NCBI GenBank assembly: GCA_905250125.1
Contig: CAJNOL010000695.1
Location: forward strand, 46,633 to 110,632
Origin: Rotaria sordida
Taxonomy: Eukaryota; Rotifera; Eurotatoria; Philodinida; Philodinidae
Reading direction: 5' to 3'
DNA length: 64,000 nt
Position 1 is the stretch's first letter. Each line of letters starts with the position of its first letter. A model generated the notes under the pieces. It was not told where the DNA came from. It saw nothing but the letters and a program-made list of their open reading frames with translations, and made no database searches. The translations under genes were made by a program, and so were the position numbers. Shown here in pieces: positions 10,463-24,400 of the stretch.

Positions 10463-11215
10463 ATCTACCTGAGTAATGACCACATATGTAAGCCAAACAA
10501 TCTATTACGGATTATATTAAGACATTTGAATTATTGAATCTTTCAAACTTGTTGTTATGTCATTTTAGAACTACGTTTTGTTTTTAATTTATTACCTGCA
10601 TTTTAAATCTTAACAATATTCCGTATTGTAAGGTGTTTGTTTTTTTTTAAATTTCTTATGAATTATTTAACAATCAACAAAAATAAACTTTATTTCAACA
10701 ACAGAACAATAATAATACAGATGTGATTAATGCAGTATCTGATAATATTTGAAATACTTTAATAAAAACTGTAAATATTTCATCACTTATCAATATATCC
10801 ATGATCAATGTAGCATTATTTAGAACAAATGGATTTAATCCATTGACAATTCTATTCCTTGGACAAATTATCGATAAAGAATATTGTTAAGCTAAAAAAT
10901 CAAATAGTTATATCAATGTTCCATTAGGAACGAAGTTCTATCGAGTTCATAATAAACCATGAAAATTAACAATATCAACTTCACCAAATCAATTTATTCT
11001 TATCTTTATCTATCACATTTGGTGCTATTTCCCCACTTCACTAGCGTTTTATTCTTTCTTTCCGTAGACGACTCTCCCCAACGAAATCACCGGGAAGTGC
11101 CCTGAAAAATGCGAGATCCCTGGGGAATCCTTGTCGTGAGTCCCCTGGAGAGTTGCATATCTCAGGATCCCCTAAAACTCACCAGGGAGTCCCTAAATTT
11201 TAGGGAGTCCTTCAG

Positions 11216-11699
11216 CAGTGTCCGAATTCGATGAATTCTGAACTCTTGAGGAATTCTGAATCCAAAAAACACTAATAATAGTGGCAACCGATTCCAAAGA
11301 ATCGACAGAATCCATGGAATTCGCGAAATCCAGAGAATCTACGGCATCCATAGAACCCACATAATCCAAGTAGTTCAAAGAACTCAAGGGACTCATAGCT
11401 TTGATTCCTTGAATTCCTTGAAAGGGACAATATAGTCATCGACATGCCCGTCATGTGAGGGTGTGGCGTGAGGGTGAGGGGTGAAGCTAGGGATTCTCAC
11501 CATCATACCCTCGCATAATAGAGGATGTCAATGAGTGTATTTGTCCCTTGCAAAGAACTCAAGGAAATGAAGGAATTGAAACTATGAATTTCTAGAATTT
11601 CGTAGATTTCGTGAATTCTTTGGATTCTGTGCATTCTTTGGAGTCGGTTGCCACTATTATTAGTGTTTTTTGGGTTCAGAATTCATGGAATTCGGACAG
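11216..11699. mobile_element. Palindromic element with CAGTGTCCGAATTC / CTGTCCGAATTCC ends
   Basis: The left arm (about 11216-11440) and right arm (about 11520-11699) are reverse complements at high identity, for example CACTAATAATAGTGGCAACC at about 11269 matches the reverse complement at about 11650. The centre carries GGTGAGG/GTGTGG-type G-rich sequence. Arms are built from short GAATTC/GAATCC-like units, so the whole looks like a foldback MITE. A target duplication could not be established. Confidence 0.7.
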
Positions 11700-11709
11700 G
11701 TCTCATTTA

Positions 11710-12020
11710 TTTAACTCCAGTTTAAATTAATATAAATTCAATTTAAACCAAGTGGAATTCAATTTAAATTCATTTAATTGGATTTCGAACCATTCACATT
11801 AATTCATATGGAATTAAAATCTAATTAAATGAATTTAAATCGAATTTTATTTCGTTTAAATTGGATTTATATTGATTTAAATTGAATTTAAAATTTATGT
11901 AATTTTAAATAAGTTTAACTTTTTAAAATTTACATTTCAAATAAATTTAAATTTTCATATCTGAAAAATTTAAATTGTTTTAGATTTATATTCACGAAAA
12001 TTTAAATTAAAAATAAATTA
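11710..12020. repeat. Low-complexity TTTAAATT-rich patch
   Basis: About 300 bp in which AATTTAAATT, TTTAAATTG and similar words recur many times in both orientations. It lies between the 11.2-11.7 kb palindrome and a GC-richer stretch starting CAGGGTATCGCCACCCC at 12022. It may be the inner part of a compound element. Confidence 0.5.
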
Positions 12021-12479
12021 ACAGGGTATCGCCACCCCTAATCCGAACTGGAAACTAAAATTTGGGAATGAAATTCTCACCATTATATTTTATAGCAAGG
12101 TGCGTCAACCTTTCGAGACCAATATCAATATAAATTAACTATTGAGATCAAATCTGTTTTTTCATTTTAGTTTCAAAAAAGGGAAAAAAGCAAGTTCAAA
12201 ACAAATCTAATACAAAATTGTAAATATTTATTTTTCTTGATTCAGGCAGCTGCCTAGAAGTAGAAAAGGAAAATAAATCATTTGATCTAGGTTAAATTGA
12301 GCGAATACACGAGAAAGAAATCGATAGAGATTTAAAGAGAACAATCAATCGCTCAAAGTCAAGTTGAAGACAAGATATCTATTGAGTCTTTCGCAAACAC
12401 ATTCTTCTGGCTTGAAAATTTCATAAAAACACTGTTTTCGGTATAGAAAATTCTTGGGTGCAAACAACAATTTTGTAAT

Positions 12480-12588
12480 GATGAACTGGTAAAAATCTGG
12501 TCCTGTTCGGCCCGGTTTAACTTCTTGTCCGATCTGGTTCGATCCGACCGGACCGGAACCGGATTGCCGGACCGGTTCCAACTCTGAT
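12480..12588. mobile_element. Truncated copy of the CCGGTCCGG hAT-like family
   Basis: Read on the minus strand from 12588 the sequence begins CAGAGTTGGAACCGGTCCGG and continues with the same ACCGGTCCGG-type subterminal units as the element at 3296-3800. No partner end with this TIR was found within the preceding 500 bp, so it looks truncated or strongly diverged at its other end. Confidence 0.65.
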
Positions 12589-15126
12589 TCAATTCCGATT
12601 AGAAAATTTTATTAAGAGTATCAAAATACGGTTCGATCGGGTCGGGATTCAGATCTCAAAATTTGAGATCCGACTGCGTGTATCATTCGCTTGGACTAGT
12701 TTCCGAAATTGTTTAATAATTTCTTCACTGGTATTCTTCATTTCCGACATTAGCTAAAAACTCCCGTGAAGTTCACTAGTAATTATCGAAATTTTCAAGA
12801 AATTCACTTCTCATTTGTTGATAAAATGCAGAAATTTCTGTACTTCAATTTTAGATAAGTCTGTATGCTAAATAGAATGTTTTTTTAGTTTTGGAACTTT
12901 TCTTTCTCGGAAATATAAATATACATTTTACTAAAACAGGTGTATTGAGTTTTATTTTTGCAAATAATGCAAATTTCATGGTCACCTTTTGTTATTGAAG
13001 TAACCTCGATGACTTTATTAATCATTTATTCTCATGATAATATGTTATTTTATCTTACGGTATGGTGCGACCATCTTCCGAAAACGTCTCACTGTTAGAA
13101 GCATGGCGTGATTCTCTGTCGAGCACACATATCCGCATATATATTTACCCTTTAAGTCTTTGTCTTCTTTAAATTTCTTGTTCTTTCCTTTCGTTTTCGT
13201 TCTCTTTTTACTGCACCTACACGTCTTGGTACTTCTTTTTATAAGGTACAACAACCAGTAATAAAATTCTGAAGTACATAAAATGATAACAGCGGAACAT
13301 ACCGTATTCTACAGAACAGTATGTAAACAATGAAAGACAAAATTCTTTACGAAGATTGTCTACTAACTTGTAGAAACAACAATTATTAGGATCGTAGTTT
13401 TCATATAGTTTCTACAACAAATTATAAAAGTATTCTAAAGAGATAGGGACAAAATGGTTTCGGTCTTGTTTCTACTCATCATTAGTTCTAAAGCATGATG
13501 ATACTCATTTTGATATTTTATAATTCATAGCACTTGATGATTATATCGATCATTGCTAAGTAGACTATGATTGAATATTTGAACGAAGTGCATTTTACTC
13601 TTTCTTTTGTCTAGCTTACTTGTTTTTTGTTATTATTAATGTGAGTTTCTAATTAACATTTTAGAATTATTCGATAGCTGTTATTATCATCGATTCTACG
13701 ATATCGCCGATTATTTGAAAAAAGAAGGTCTTTGAATCATGCTGTACAATGATGAAGATTATCTCAATTGTCCAATTATGAAACCAAAATATAACATTTC
13801 ACGTATTTTACGTTCAACATTTCACTTCATAAGTAAGTACGATAGCTAAAAGAAGCCATTCTTTTATAGATTAAATCCTTAGTAAAAAATTTATTGAAAT
13901 CTCAGGTTGTGTATCTCATCGCCGAATTTTTCTCGGCGATCTTTGTTTCGGTGACCGTTCTTTTCGTTCGATTTTTGGATATATACCATATGGAGAGACA
14001 TTGCAGGTATTATCTCAAAATATCGCCGACAGATTCGATCATCGAAATAAAAATTGTCAAATTTCGGCGATCTTCATATCCATAATGTAACTTTCGATGA
14101 AATGTATACTGACTTAATCATATTCCTCATCTTTCTCACTTCCTATTGCAAAATAAAATATTACGATGAAAAAATGACTATCATTTTTTTTTACTGCGAC
14201 TCTAAGCAGCAATTGAGTCATGTGACTTTTTCTTATCATTATTTCGTATGATTATTCTTTATTGTTGGTTTTTTCTGTGTTTCGATAGTCGGTTATTCGT
14301 ACTTCCTTGTTTCCTCAGCGAACACCTGCATTCTCTCTCTCGTTTTTATCTTTCCGCATCTATCAATAAATGTGATGCCTACTTGCTCTTGTGTTTGCTC
14401 GAACAATACTTCAATATGTGACATATGTTATTTACGCATGTATTACAACGTTTTTGTATTCATTTTTCACGATCGAAATGATCAACATTGGATTTTGTTT
14501 CTTTGCATAGATAGTAGCGACATGACAATCAATGCCGATTTATGAGATGAAAACAGGCAACCGTTTATCGTCTTTCTTTCTTATACTAATAAATTTGATT
14601 GGTGGAAGAAGAACTTGATATAAATGAGTCATTTTTTTTTTGTTGTTGGTTATTTCTTTCTAATATTAGCAGTAAAAAAGAAAAAAGAGAAATGAGTGAG
14701 TAAGAAGAAAGAAAAATATTTGTTAAATAAGAAGATCTCAATAAGAGTCATTTCTAGAAAGCAAATAGAGTCACTCTTACTCACAAAAAGTTTTTAAGCA
14801 TAATTAACGAGACTAATTTGCACTCAAGAGTCTCAAGGAGATATTTATCGATTCATTTCTAGTATATTACTCATTTCATCATATGTTATGAGAACAGAAT
14901 ATTCGTAAAGGTAAAAAAAATCAATCAAACTCAAATGAATTATGTTATTTTTTTGTTTTTCTATTGCTTCGGTAGTCTTAGTTACATGAATAGTTAACGT
15001 AGACGTTTCAGAATTAATAGCTTGCTTACTACGTTTACTTTTATTATTAAACTAAATAGATAAAGAAAATTTGAATACTTCTTGTTTTTTGTTTTTATAT
15101 AATTTATTTTGTTGACCATTATATTA

Positions 15127-15481
15127 ATGTCATCAGATCAAGATCAAATGACGACGACAACTGTTCGTTTTTATGATTCAACATTTTATTCAATTGCATT
15201 AACATCGGTTACTTATTTATTATTTCAAATATATTCTATACGTCCACATACACATCGATTAATATTATTTATATCATTTCTATGTACTTGTCTTAGTTGT
15301 GAAACATTTTTTCATATATTTCAACCAAATTCATTAGCACATTTTTCAAATTTAAATATAACAAATTATTTTTCACCAACAATTATACATTTAACATTAT
15401 TATTATCAATATCATCATTTTTATGGAATGCAACACAATGTGCTGCATTAGCATCAATACTTCTTCCAACAAATTCAAATG

Positions 15482-15513
<32 letters not shown>

Positions 15514-18500
15514 TCTCCAAATTTTGTTTTACGTCGTTGGCTTCGTCATGTATGCGTTGATCATGTATTTGCATTATTACTTGTTCGTTTAGGACGTTTA
15601 ACTGATGTTGCAACAATAACAGCATTAAGTAATATGGCAAGTATATGTGTTATAACAAGTTGGTGTTCACAAATAGCTGTTTTTCCATGTATGCTTTGTT
15701 TTCTTTATTCATTATTTATTGATTCGACAACAACAAATTCAGATGAAAAAAATTCTTCAACTATATTAACAAAAAATACTGATGAATTTAATTCTGTTTT
15801 ACATCGTTTAAAAATTATTAAAATATTGGGTTTAGCTTTATTTGGTTTAAAAATATCAGCATTATCACTATGTGAAACATTAGCTTTAGGTTTAACGGCA
15901 ACAATTTGTTTATCATGTCTTGTTGTTGCACCACCTGGACGTGAAATGTCAAAATATACAAGAATATTTGATATATTTATTGGTAAAACATCAGATGAAG
16001 ATAAAGATGAAACAATAACAAATGAAAATGTTAAACAATCAACAATTGTACAAAAATCAACAATATCAAAAACTGATGGTAAACAAATAAGTTATTTGTT
16101 GTGAAACATGATCTAAAAGGAGTGTTGAAATATATAGAGTAAAAATTTAGATCCTCCTCCACAGACCATGTATCAATAACGGCTCGTTGCAATAGATTAA
16201 CTACTTCGTGTTTGTATTTCTGGAGGATGAAGTACAAGGAGGGTGAAGAAATATGTTCCAAGATAGTGACTGTTATAGATCAGCGGAGATACCCTATCCT
16301 CAGTCCCCACTCCAACCCTGGCGGGATCGTGGACGAAAAAAATTCTCGGAGCCGAGATTGAGGACCTCGAATTTTTTAGGATACTTTTCGAAAAATATTT
16401 TTTGTTTTTATGCAACAGAAATTTATTTAGTTTCACAGTTAATTAAAGAGTAAATAGACGACAATGAAAGATAAACGTATCTGATCGTCAGAACTCAAAG
16501 CTTCACTAAAAAAGAAAATAGAAATTCAGAAAAAGAGGATGTGTTTGTGGGTGCTATGAGTCGACTGGATGTTCGTGTGGTTGTACAGAAAATCCATCAC
16601 ACATCATACTGACACTCGTGCCCATACTTCACACACGCCCACACCCTCACCTACCACCCATTTCCATTTATCCAACAGAACCATCTCGTTTTCTTTATAA
16701 GCATCCTCGAGTTGTTTTCGTGGTAACAACTTTAAAATCATACTTTTCGTTTTATATGCAAATGAAGAGAACGGAAGGAGAGAATACCTTATTTTTTTTC
16801 ACAATTTATTTTGTTAGATTGGGTAGCAATCAAAACTTGTCTGCATTTCTCCGTCAACATAATGCCACGCATATCAGGTGTCAGTTATTTATAAGAAAAT
16901 AATCAGGACTTTTCGGGGTCGAGGAGAAACAAAAAGCATTTTCGGGTTTAGGGGCAGGTTTCGGGGCTAAAAGTTTTGACCCCGCTGGTCTCTGAACAAA
17001 ACAGAACAATCTTCCTGTGATTAGCAACAGCAGTTGCATTATGTTTCACATTTTAATCCCATAAGGATTGTGCTAATAGTTTATTTTTGTTTTTATTATT
17101 TAGACTCTTATTCTCATAATAATGTTCATAATCGATTAATGACTCGTGTAAATCTTTCGCATTCATCATCATCGCCAATTATTATAGCACCTCCAACGAA
17201 AACACCTGAAATAAATACGTCACCAACAAAAGTTATTAATTATTCAACAATGACTGATGATGAAATTTTAGCAATGATTAAATCTAAAAAATTAGTTGCA
17301 CATAATCTTGAAAAATATTTACCACTCTTACGAGCAGTACATATTCGTCGTCTTTTATTAAGTGAACAATTAATATCAACAAAAAATACTTTATCATCAC
17401 TTGATTCATTACCTTATGAACATTATGATTATTCATTAGTTATTAATCAATGTTGTGAAAATGTTATTGGATATGTTGAAATACCAGTTGGTTATGCTGG
17501 TCCATTACGTGTTGATGATAAATATTATTATATACCATTGGCTACAACAGAAGGTAAAAGTTTGCTTTTTTTTTGTTAAATAGTTTACAACTAATCTATT
17601 TTATTATATTATTCTTAGGTGCACTTGTTGCTAGTACAAATCGTGGTTGTAAAGCTGTAACCATGTCAAAAACAGGTATTGGAACAATAGTATTTAATGA
17701 TGGTATGACACGTGGTCCTGTACTTAAATTTCCTACTATTCGACAAGCATATGATGCATATGAATGGTTTGAAAGAAATTTTGATGAAATAAAACAATGT
17801 TTTGATTGTACAAGTTCATATGCACGTTTAACAAATATAAAACGAAATTTAGCTGCACATTATTTATTTATTCGTTTTGTTGCAACAACTGGTGATGCAA
17901 TGGGTATGAATATGTTATCAAAAGGTGTTGAAGCTGTATTAACACTTATTAAATCAAAATGGCCTGAAACAGTTGATATAATTAGTGTTAGTGGAAATTA
18001 TTGTATAGGTAAATTTATTTTATTGAAAATTGACTAGAAGTTTTTCGATGAGGTTTTTTTTACTACAGAAGGAAATATATGCGTACTGTTGATAGGTAGT
18101 GCTACCTGTAAACAGTACACAGTAGAACTTCGTATTACATTAGGAGATCCTGTGGAATAAACTTTTTCATGTCCAGAATTCTGTTTACTGAACGATGGCT
18201 GATTGCATAAATGAAATTTATTATGAATTTCTCTACGGAAGTCGAAGATTTATGAATAGCAGATGTCATATATGTTAGAAATTTAAAAAAATTCGGTGCT
18301 GTCCCGCAAGACCTTATACTACATACATCATTTAGTAGAGAAAGTCTTTCTCTACAAGCCTACATATATCCTGTTTTCTGTAGATAAAAATCTTAGAATC
18401 ACTTTTTTTTATTTTTGTTTTTTATGAAAGATAAAAAACCATCAGCATTAAATTGGATTGATGGACGAGGAAAATCAGTCGTTGCAGAAATTGTTCTATC

Positions 18501-19125
18501 ACATGACATACTTGAACAAGTTCTTAAAACAGATGCTAATCGACTTGTTGAGTTAAATCAATCGAAAAATTTACTTGGTTCAATAATGGCTGGTTCTATT
18601 GGTGGATTTAATGCACATGCAGCAAATGTTGTTGCTGTAAGTTTTAGTAATTTAAATAATAATAATAACAACTTTATATATTCTACTAGGCTATGTTTAT
18701 TGCTTGTGGTCAAGATCCAGCTCAAGTTGTATCTAGTAGTAATTGTATGTATATAAGATTAATTTAAACGAAAAAAAAAAAACAAAAGTCAACATTAAAT
18801 AATTATTTTAGGTTTAACATGGCTTGAAACAACTGGACCTGAAAAACGTGATTTATATATATCATGTACAATGTATTCACTTGAAGTTGGAACAATTGGT
18901 GGTGGTACAAAATTAGCTGCACAACGAGCATGTCTAAAAATGCTTGGTATTGATGGTTCATCAGTGAGGATGCCTGGTGAAAATTCTCGTCAACTTGCTC
19001 GTCTTATATGTTCAACAGTATTAGCTGGTGAACTTTCATTAATGAGTGCATTAGCTACTAATGATCTTGTTCATTCTCATTTACGACTTAATCGTAGTGC
19101 AACAACTTTAAATCAAATCAGATAA
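15127..19125 (+). CDS. HMGCR: 3-hydroxy-3-methylglutaryl-CoA reductase (class I, membrane-anchored)
   Basis: Makes mevalonate from HMG-CoA with NADPH, the committed step of isoprenoid synthesis; the family resides in the ER membrane. Six exons: 15127-16078, 17104-17553, 17619-18008, 18431-18636, 18690-18744, 18812-19125. They join in frame to 788 residues (human about 888). Exon 1 encodes the hydrophobic N-terminal domain with several membrane spans and a loop carrying nine Gln in a row. The catalytic part is well conserved: [22 protein letters not shown] (catalytic Glu), [23 protein letters not shown] (catalytic Lys), [28 protein letters not shown] (catalytic Asp), GTIGGGT, and [14 protein letters not shown] with the catalytic His and the serine that AMPK phosphorylates in vertebrates. 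Start chosen at the first ATG of the exon-1 frame; the frame stays open to 15109 without another ATG. The frame also reads on past the donor at 16078 to a stop at 16104, but only the spliced form gives the catalytic domain. Intron 1 (1,025 bp) hosts a dispersed repeat. Confidence 0.95.
15487..15513 (+). repeat. (CAA)9 tract encoding polyglutamine in HMG-CoA reductase
   Basis: Nine CAA codons in tandem in the membrane-domain exon give a Gln9 run in a presumed loop between hydrophobic segments. A pure-codon run of this type is prone to length change by slippage. Confidence 0.9.
16098..17075 (+). mobile_element. Dispersed repeat in HMGCR intron 1, split by a second insertion
   Basis: The left part (about 16098-16275, from GTGAAACATGATCTAAAAGG) and right part (about 17000-17075, ending TTTCACATTTTAATCCCATA) match successive parts of repeats at 27640-27930 (CHPF intron) and 60940-61150 (SCO-spondin-like intron, reverse strand). 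The intervening 700 bp differs. It has GC-rich ends (CAGCGGAGATACCC on the left; CAGCGGGGTCAAAAC read inward on the right at about 16988), so it may be a nested hAT-like insertion. No clean 8-bp duplication is visible. Confidence 0.6.
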
Positions 19126-20094
19126 TATTTATTTGTATTTTGTAAAGACAAAACCGAAGAACAGTTGTTTTTACTGTTTGTGTAGCTTTTCGTAAACCCG
19201 TGTGTTTTTTCTTTCTTTTTTTTGTGTATTATTATTATTATTATTATTATATTTAAAAAAGAAGAAAAAGAAGGGATAAATAATATGATAATTAAATTTT
19301 GAAGATTGTATTTTTTATTATTATTAGCGATGTATAGTTGGCCATACAACGGTTCATATAATTTATTTACAAGTATCTTTTAGTCTACAGATAAACAAAT
19401 CTAAAAATAGTCAATTTTGTTCATGCCTATTTTTTGTCTTGTTTCTCTCTCTTGTTTATTTTTGTAATCAATCAGTTAAAGTATTTTATTAAATATTATT
19501 TTTTTTTCAATTAATAATGATGTTAGATGTGTATTTGAATAGACAGTAAGTCTCTTAGATATGTTATCCTTCAACGTTGTTATGTTTCCTCTTGTGTACT
19601 AGTTGCTCTTTTTCTCTCTATCGCTACATGTTAATTCCCATTTTTCATCTATTCGAAGATAGTTCTTTTTCTTTTCTCTCTTTGCTTATCGTTGTTATAT
19701 ATTATTATAGTGTCGAACCGCTGCCGCAGTATTTTTCCTAAAATGAAGAGCAATCAATATACATCTATATTTTGTTCTATACATCTGAATATATCCACAA
19801 TATGCATTCTACAAATATATATCACAAAGAGGCGGGAAGCGGTTATCTATCTGTTTTTTTTTCTTCCGGCCGCCCGTTGTCATAGCGATATGTATTACCC
19901 GATTTGGAATGTATTGCTATACATATTCTATGGAAAAGCAAAAGAAGGAAAGCAAAAAAAAAAGAGAGAACTATTTTGGTACATCTGGATATATTCAAGA
20001 AGATATTGCGGCTGCTGTTCTTTTTGCGGACAATCTCAGTAGAGGAGACATACATATCTTACTATCATCTAAACCGTTATATTAACGAATAAAC
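19126..20094. other. HMGCR 3' region and actin upstream region
   Basis: About 970 bp with no other gene. An (ATT)n run lies near 19225-19250. The part just upstream of actin (19690-20094) is relatively GC-richer with short runs such as GAGGCGGGAAGC, and probably holds the actin promoter and 5' UTR. No TATA box or CArG box could be assigned with confidence. Confidence 0.4.
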
Positions 20095-21487
<1,393 letters not shown>

Positions 21488-24400
21488 ATTAGAAGAGGAA
21501 GAAGAAGAAGAAGAAAATCATCAATTGAAACATTTTGTTTGTTTTTTTCTTTTATCATCTTTTTCAAACAAAAACAAACAACAACAACAACAACAACCTT
21601 CTTCATTTGCACGCATACCATATTTCCTTACCCTATCTTAATGATGTGCCATCATTATTATTTCTCTTTAATCATTCATTCTTTTTTTTTCTTTTCTTTT
21701 TTTTATCCCTTTAATTAATGATTTTGTGCAATGACAATAGCATATATTCATAAGTTTTTTTTTTGCATTAAAAAAATATATCTTAATAATCTATCTACCT
21801 TGTTTAATATCATGAGTGAAGAGTACAATCATTGTACCATTCGACGAAAAAAAAAAATCGATAAACAATAAGTTTAATAATACAAGAAAATTAAGCATTG
21901 TATTCAATAGAGGAATGTGGAATGTGTAATAAAATAATATTTTCCCAATACGTCCTTGTGTTGGTATTTGAATTGACATACATATCTTTTATTATGATAA
22001 AATTCATAAGATAGACATGTCGGTGGTTATGGATAAGAACGACCGATAAATACATTCTTACATTGAAAGTCTTGTCAAGTTAGCACTAGATGCTTTTTTT
22101 GGTTGTAATATAGATACGAAAATGATGATATGGCAAAACAGTTCTCGATAGAGATCCGATTTCTGTTTGCTATTTGCATATATTAATCAGTCTTATATGG
22201 GAAGTTCTTCAACTGTCCAATCGTTGTTGAATCTAGACCATGTGTATTTTTGTGTCCTTAGGTTATTGATGTGGAACTATTGCACTTTTTAAATGAATGC
22301 CTTGGTTCCTCTCAGGAACACGAGGAAAATTTATTTTTGAATTTCGACTTGAAACTTTGCAAAGAGACAGATCTTATTAAAAGTAGTTTATTGTGAAAGT
22401 TGTAGATCTTTTGATTTGCTTCAATCCTTAAATAAGAACATCAAATCTGCTGATTTATATGAGCGATGTAAAAGACATGTTAATACCATAGTTGTATTTT
22501 CAAGTCGAAATTTGAAAACCAGTGTCTCTCGCTTTTCCAAGGAAGACCACGCCATTAATTTTAAAAGATCCCGCAAAAGTACAGTATCTGCGCAGCAATA
22601 AGTTAAAAGCATGAAACTCTTTTAAGGGTATTCATAGCTTATTTTGATCAACATATTGCACATAGTCTAGTCGTAAAAGCAATTAGATAGTTGGAGAATT
22701 TCCCTCGTTAATGTATAAATACTTTGACAAATGTTGCTCCACATTTTGCTAGTAAAATTGAATTTTTTCTCAAACTAAGAAAGATTTTCCCTTGATTTTT
22801 TTATGGAATATAACTCTGCAGTAGAAGCTGAAAAAAAAGAATCAAATTTTTGTAGCAAGAAGAGAAATCTACGTTTTATAGTTTAATTTCTGCTTCATGC
22901 AATTATAAAATTGACTTTCTTCATTGAAAAGATTCGATTCACCTTTGGATAGAAAATAAGTAATTAGGAACAGCCCGCAATACACTTAAATTTGTTCATC
23001 ACATTCAAATGAGTTAGCTTACACTTGAAAAGAATATTTTTGGATCGATTCAATTGGAAATATCTACTGAAAAAACGTCACTCTATATTTTGCACGATAA
23101 TATAAATTTCTCCTAAACAGTAAAAAGATCAAGAGCTGAAATTTTCATTATTTCTATAACCTTTTGTTTTACATCTACTGTAAAACTTTGGTTCAAATTG
23201 AACAACACATTGACAAGTAATGGAACAAGCAATTTTTGAAAATATTACTCTACAGAGTATAATAACCGATTTTTTAATAAGTCCTATTATTTTTTTTTCT
23301 CTAAAACAAAACTAATAAGAGAAAATTCTTTTTTACCAGTTTTGTTACTGCAAGCGATCTCTCTCTTTTCATATGATTTGTTTGCTGCCAGCTCTGTCAC
23401 AAAGAGAATTTGAATTGAGTTTATGTCATTCTACATAAAAATATACAAGTGTCTGTCAAATAATGTGAACATTTGACAAGAAAAGAAGAAAAAAATAAAA
23501 TTTAAATAACGTATATATTATAAAAGAGCATTGAATGCTGTACAAACTGAGCTATTTATATCATTCTTCACTTGTTTTATTATACTCAAAAGGTTTCCTT
23601 CTCTTCACACATATCATCGACAAAAAAAAATGACGTTTCAGCGACCATCTGATGTAGAGAGCTGAAATTTGGTGTGAAACAGTTAGAGGGAAAAGAAAAC
23701 AAGTGAAAAAAATCGTCCAAATTGATTGAGTGGAACAAAACTTATTGGCCAAATACAACTAACCTTTCAATCCTATCAAAAAGTTGCAACTCACTCACAT
23801 GTAGTCAAATATCGTTTAAGACCTATCAAAAAAAAAAAGTTTGAATTTTGCATGAAACACTTCAATAGTATTCATTAGAGGTAATATTTACTTTCATAAT
23901 TTTGTACTTTAAGTCAGGAATACCTGTAGGTCGTCAAGATAGGTGAGAGAGAGAGAGAGAGAAGTCGATTGCAAACATTTATATTAAAGTTGATCGGATT
24001 TAATCAGAAAGGTATGAATGTTAATCCAAAGTAAAATAGAATTGTAAAATGATCCATATTTTGTTTTTTTATTATTATAGAAATATATTTGTTCATTGTA
24101 TGAATATGTTTTTGATATATCGTGAATTGTAATGTCTATTAATACAATTGATTCTTTTGCTTGTTTTTTTACTCTTCAACACATATGAAAATTGATAGTT
24201 AAATGACAATAACTATGTATAAAAATAATCCTTTAGAATAGAATTTATATGCATTTATTTTGTACTATTAATAACAGTTTAAGACGAAATATTTTTTTTT
24301 CTTTTATTCACCAAAACAGTTTTCATGTATATATAAGACATGATTGTATTTGATATGTATATAATACAATCTATTAAGTGAATATAATTACCTCAAATGA

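Larger units (their letters stand above)
7491..15126. other. Gene-poor region with palindromic elements and repeats
   Basis: About 7.6 kb without a confident gene. It contains palindromes at 8697-9275, 10229-10462 and 11216-11699, an AT-rich TTTAAATT patch at about 11710-12020, the end of a hAT element at about 12480-12588, and a diverged direct repeat of about 55 bp at 10034 and 10164. A possible broken exon lies at about 13665-13850: after an AG acceptor a coding-like stretch (FDSCYYHRFYDIADYLKKEG, then a TGA, then MLYNDEDYLNCPIMKPKYN) ends at a donor-like GTAAGT. It was not recognised. 14.1-15.1 kb is plain AT-rich sequence upstream of HMG-CoA reductase. Confidence 0.55.

Noticed and set aside
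13045..13254. Minus-strand 69-codon Lys-rich frame
   Set aside because: No recognisable motif, no splice or promoter context; composition typical of AT-rich noise.
15109..15126. HMGCR start upstream of 15127
   Set aside because: The frame is open there but has only a TTG; the first ATG at 15127 is preferred.
15383..15640. Minus-strand frame with poly-Val opposite HMGCR exon 1
   Set aside because: Antisense of the (CAA)9 tract and hydrophobic exon; no independent support.
23944..23962. (GA)n tract as a promoter GAGA element
   Set aside because: A short simple repeat far from any gene start; most likely a microsatellite.
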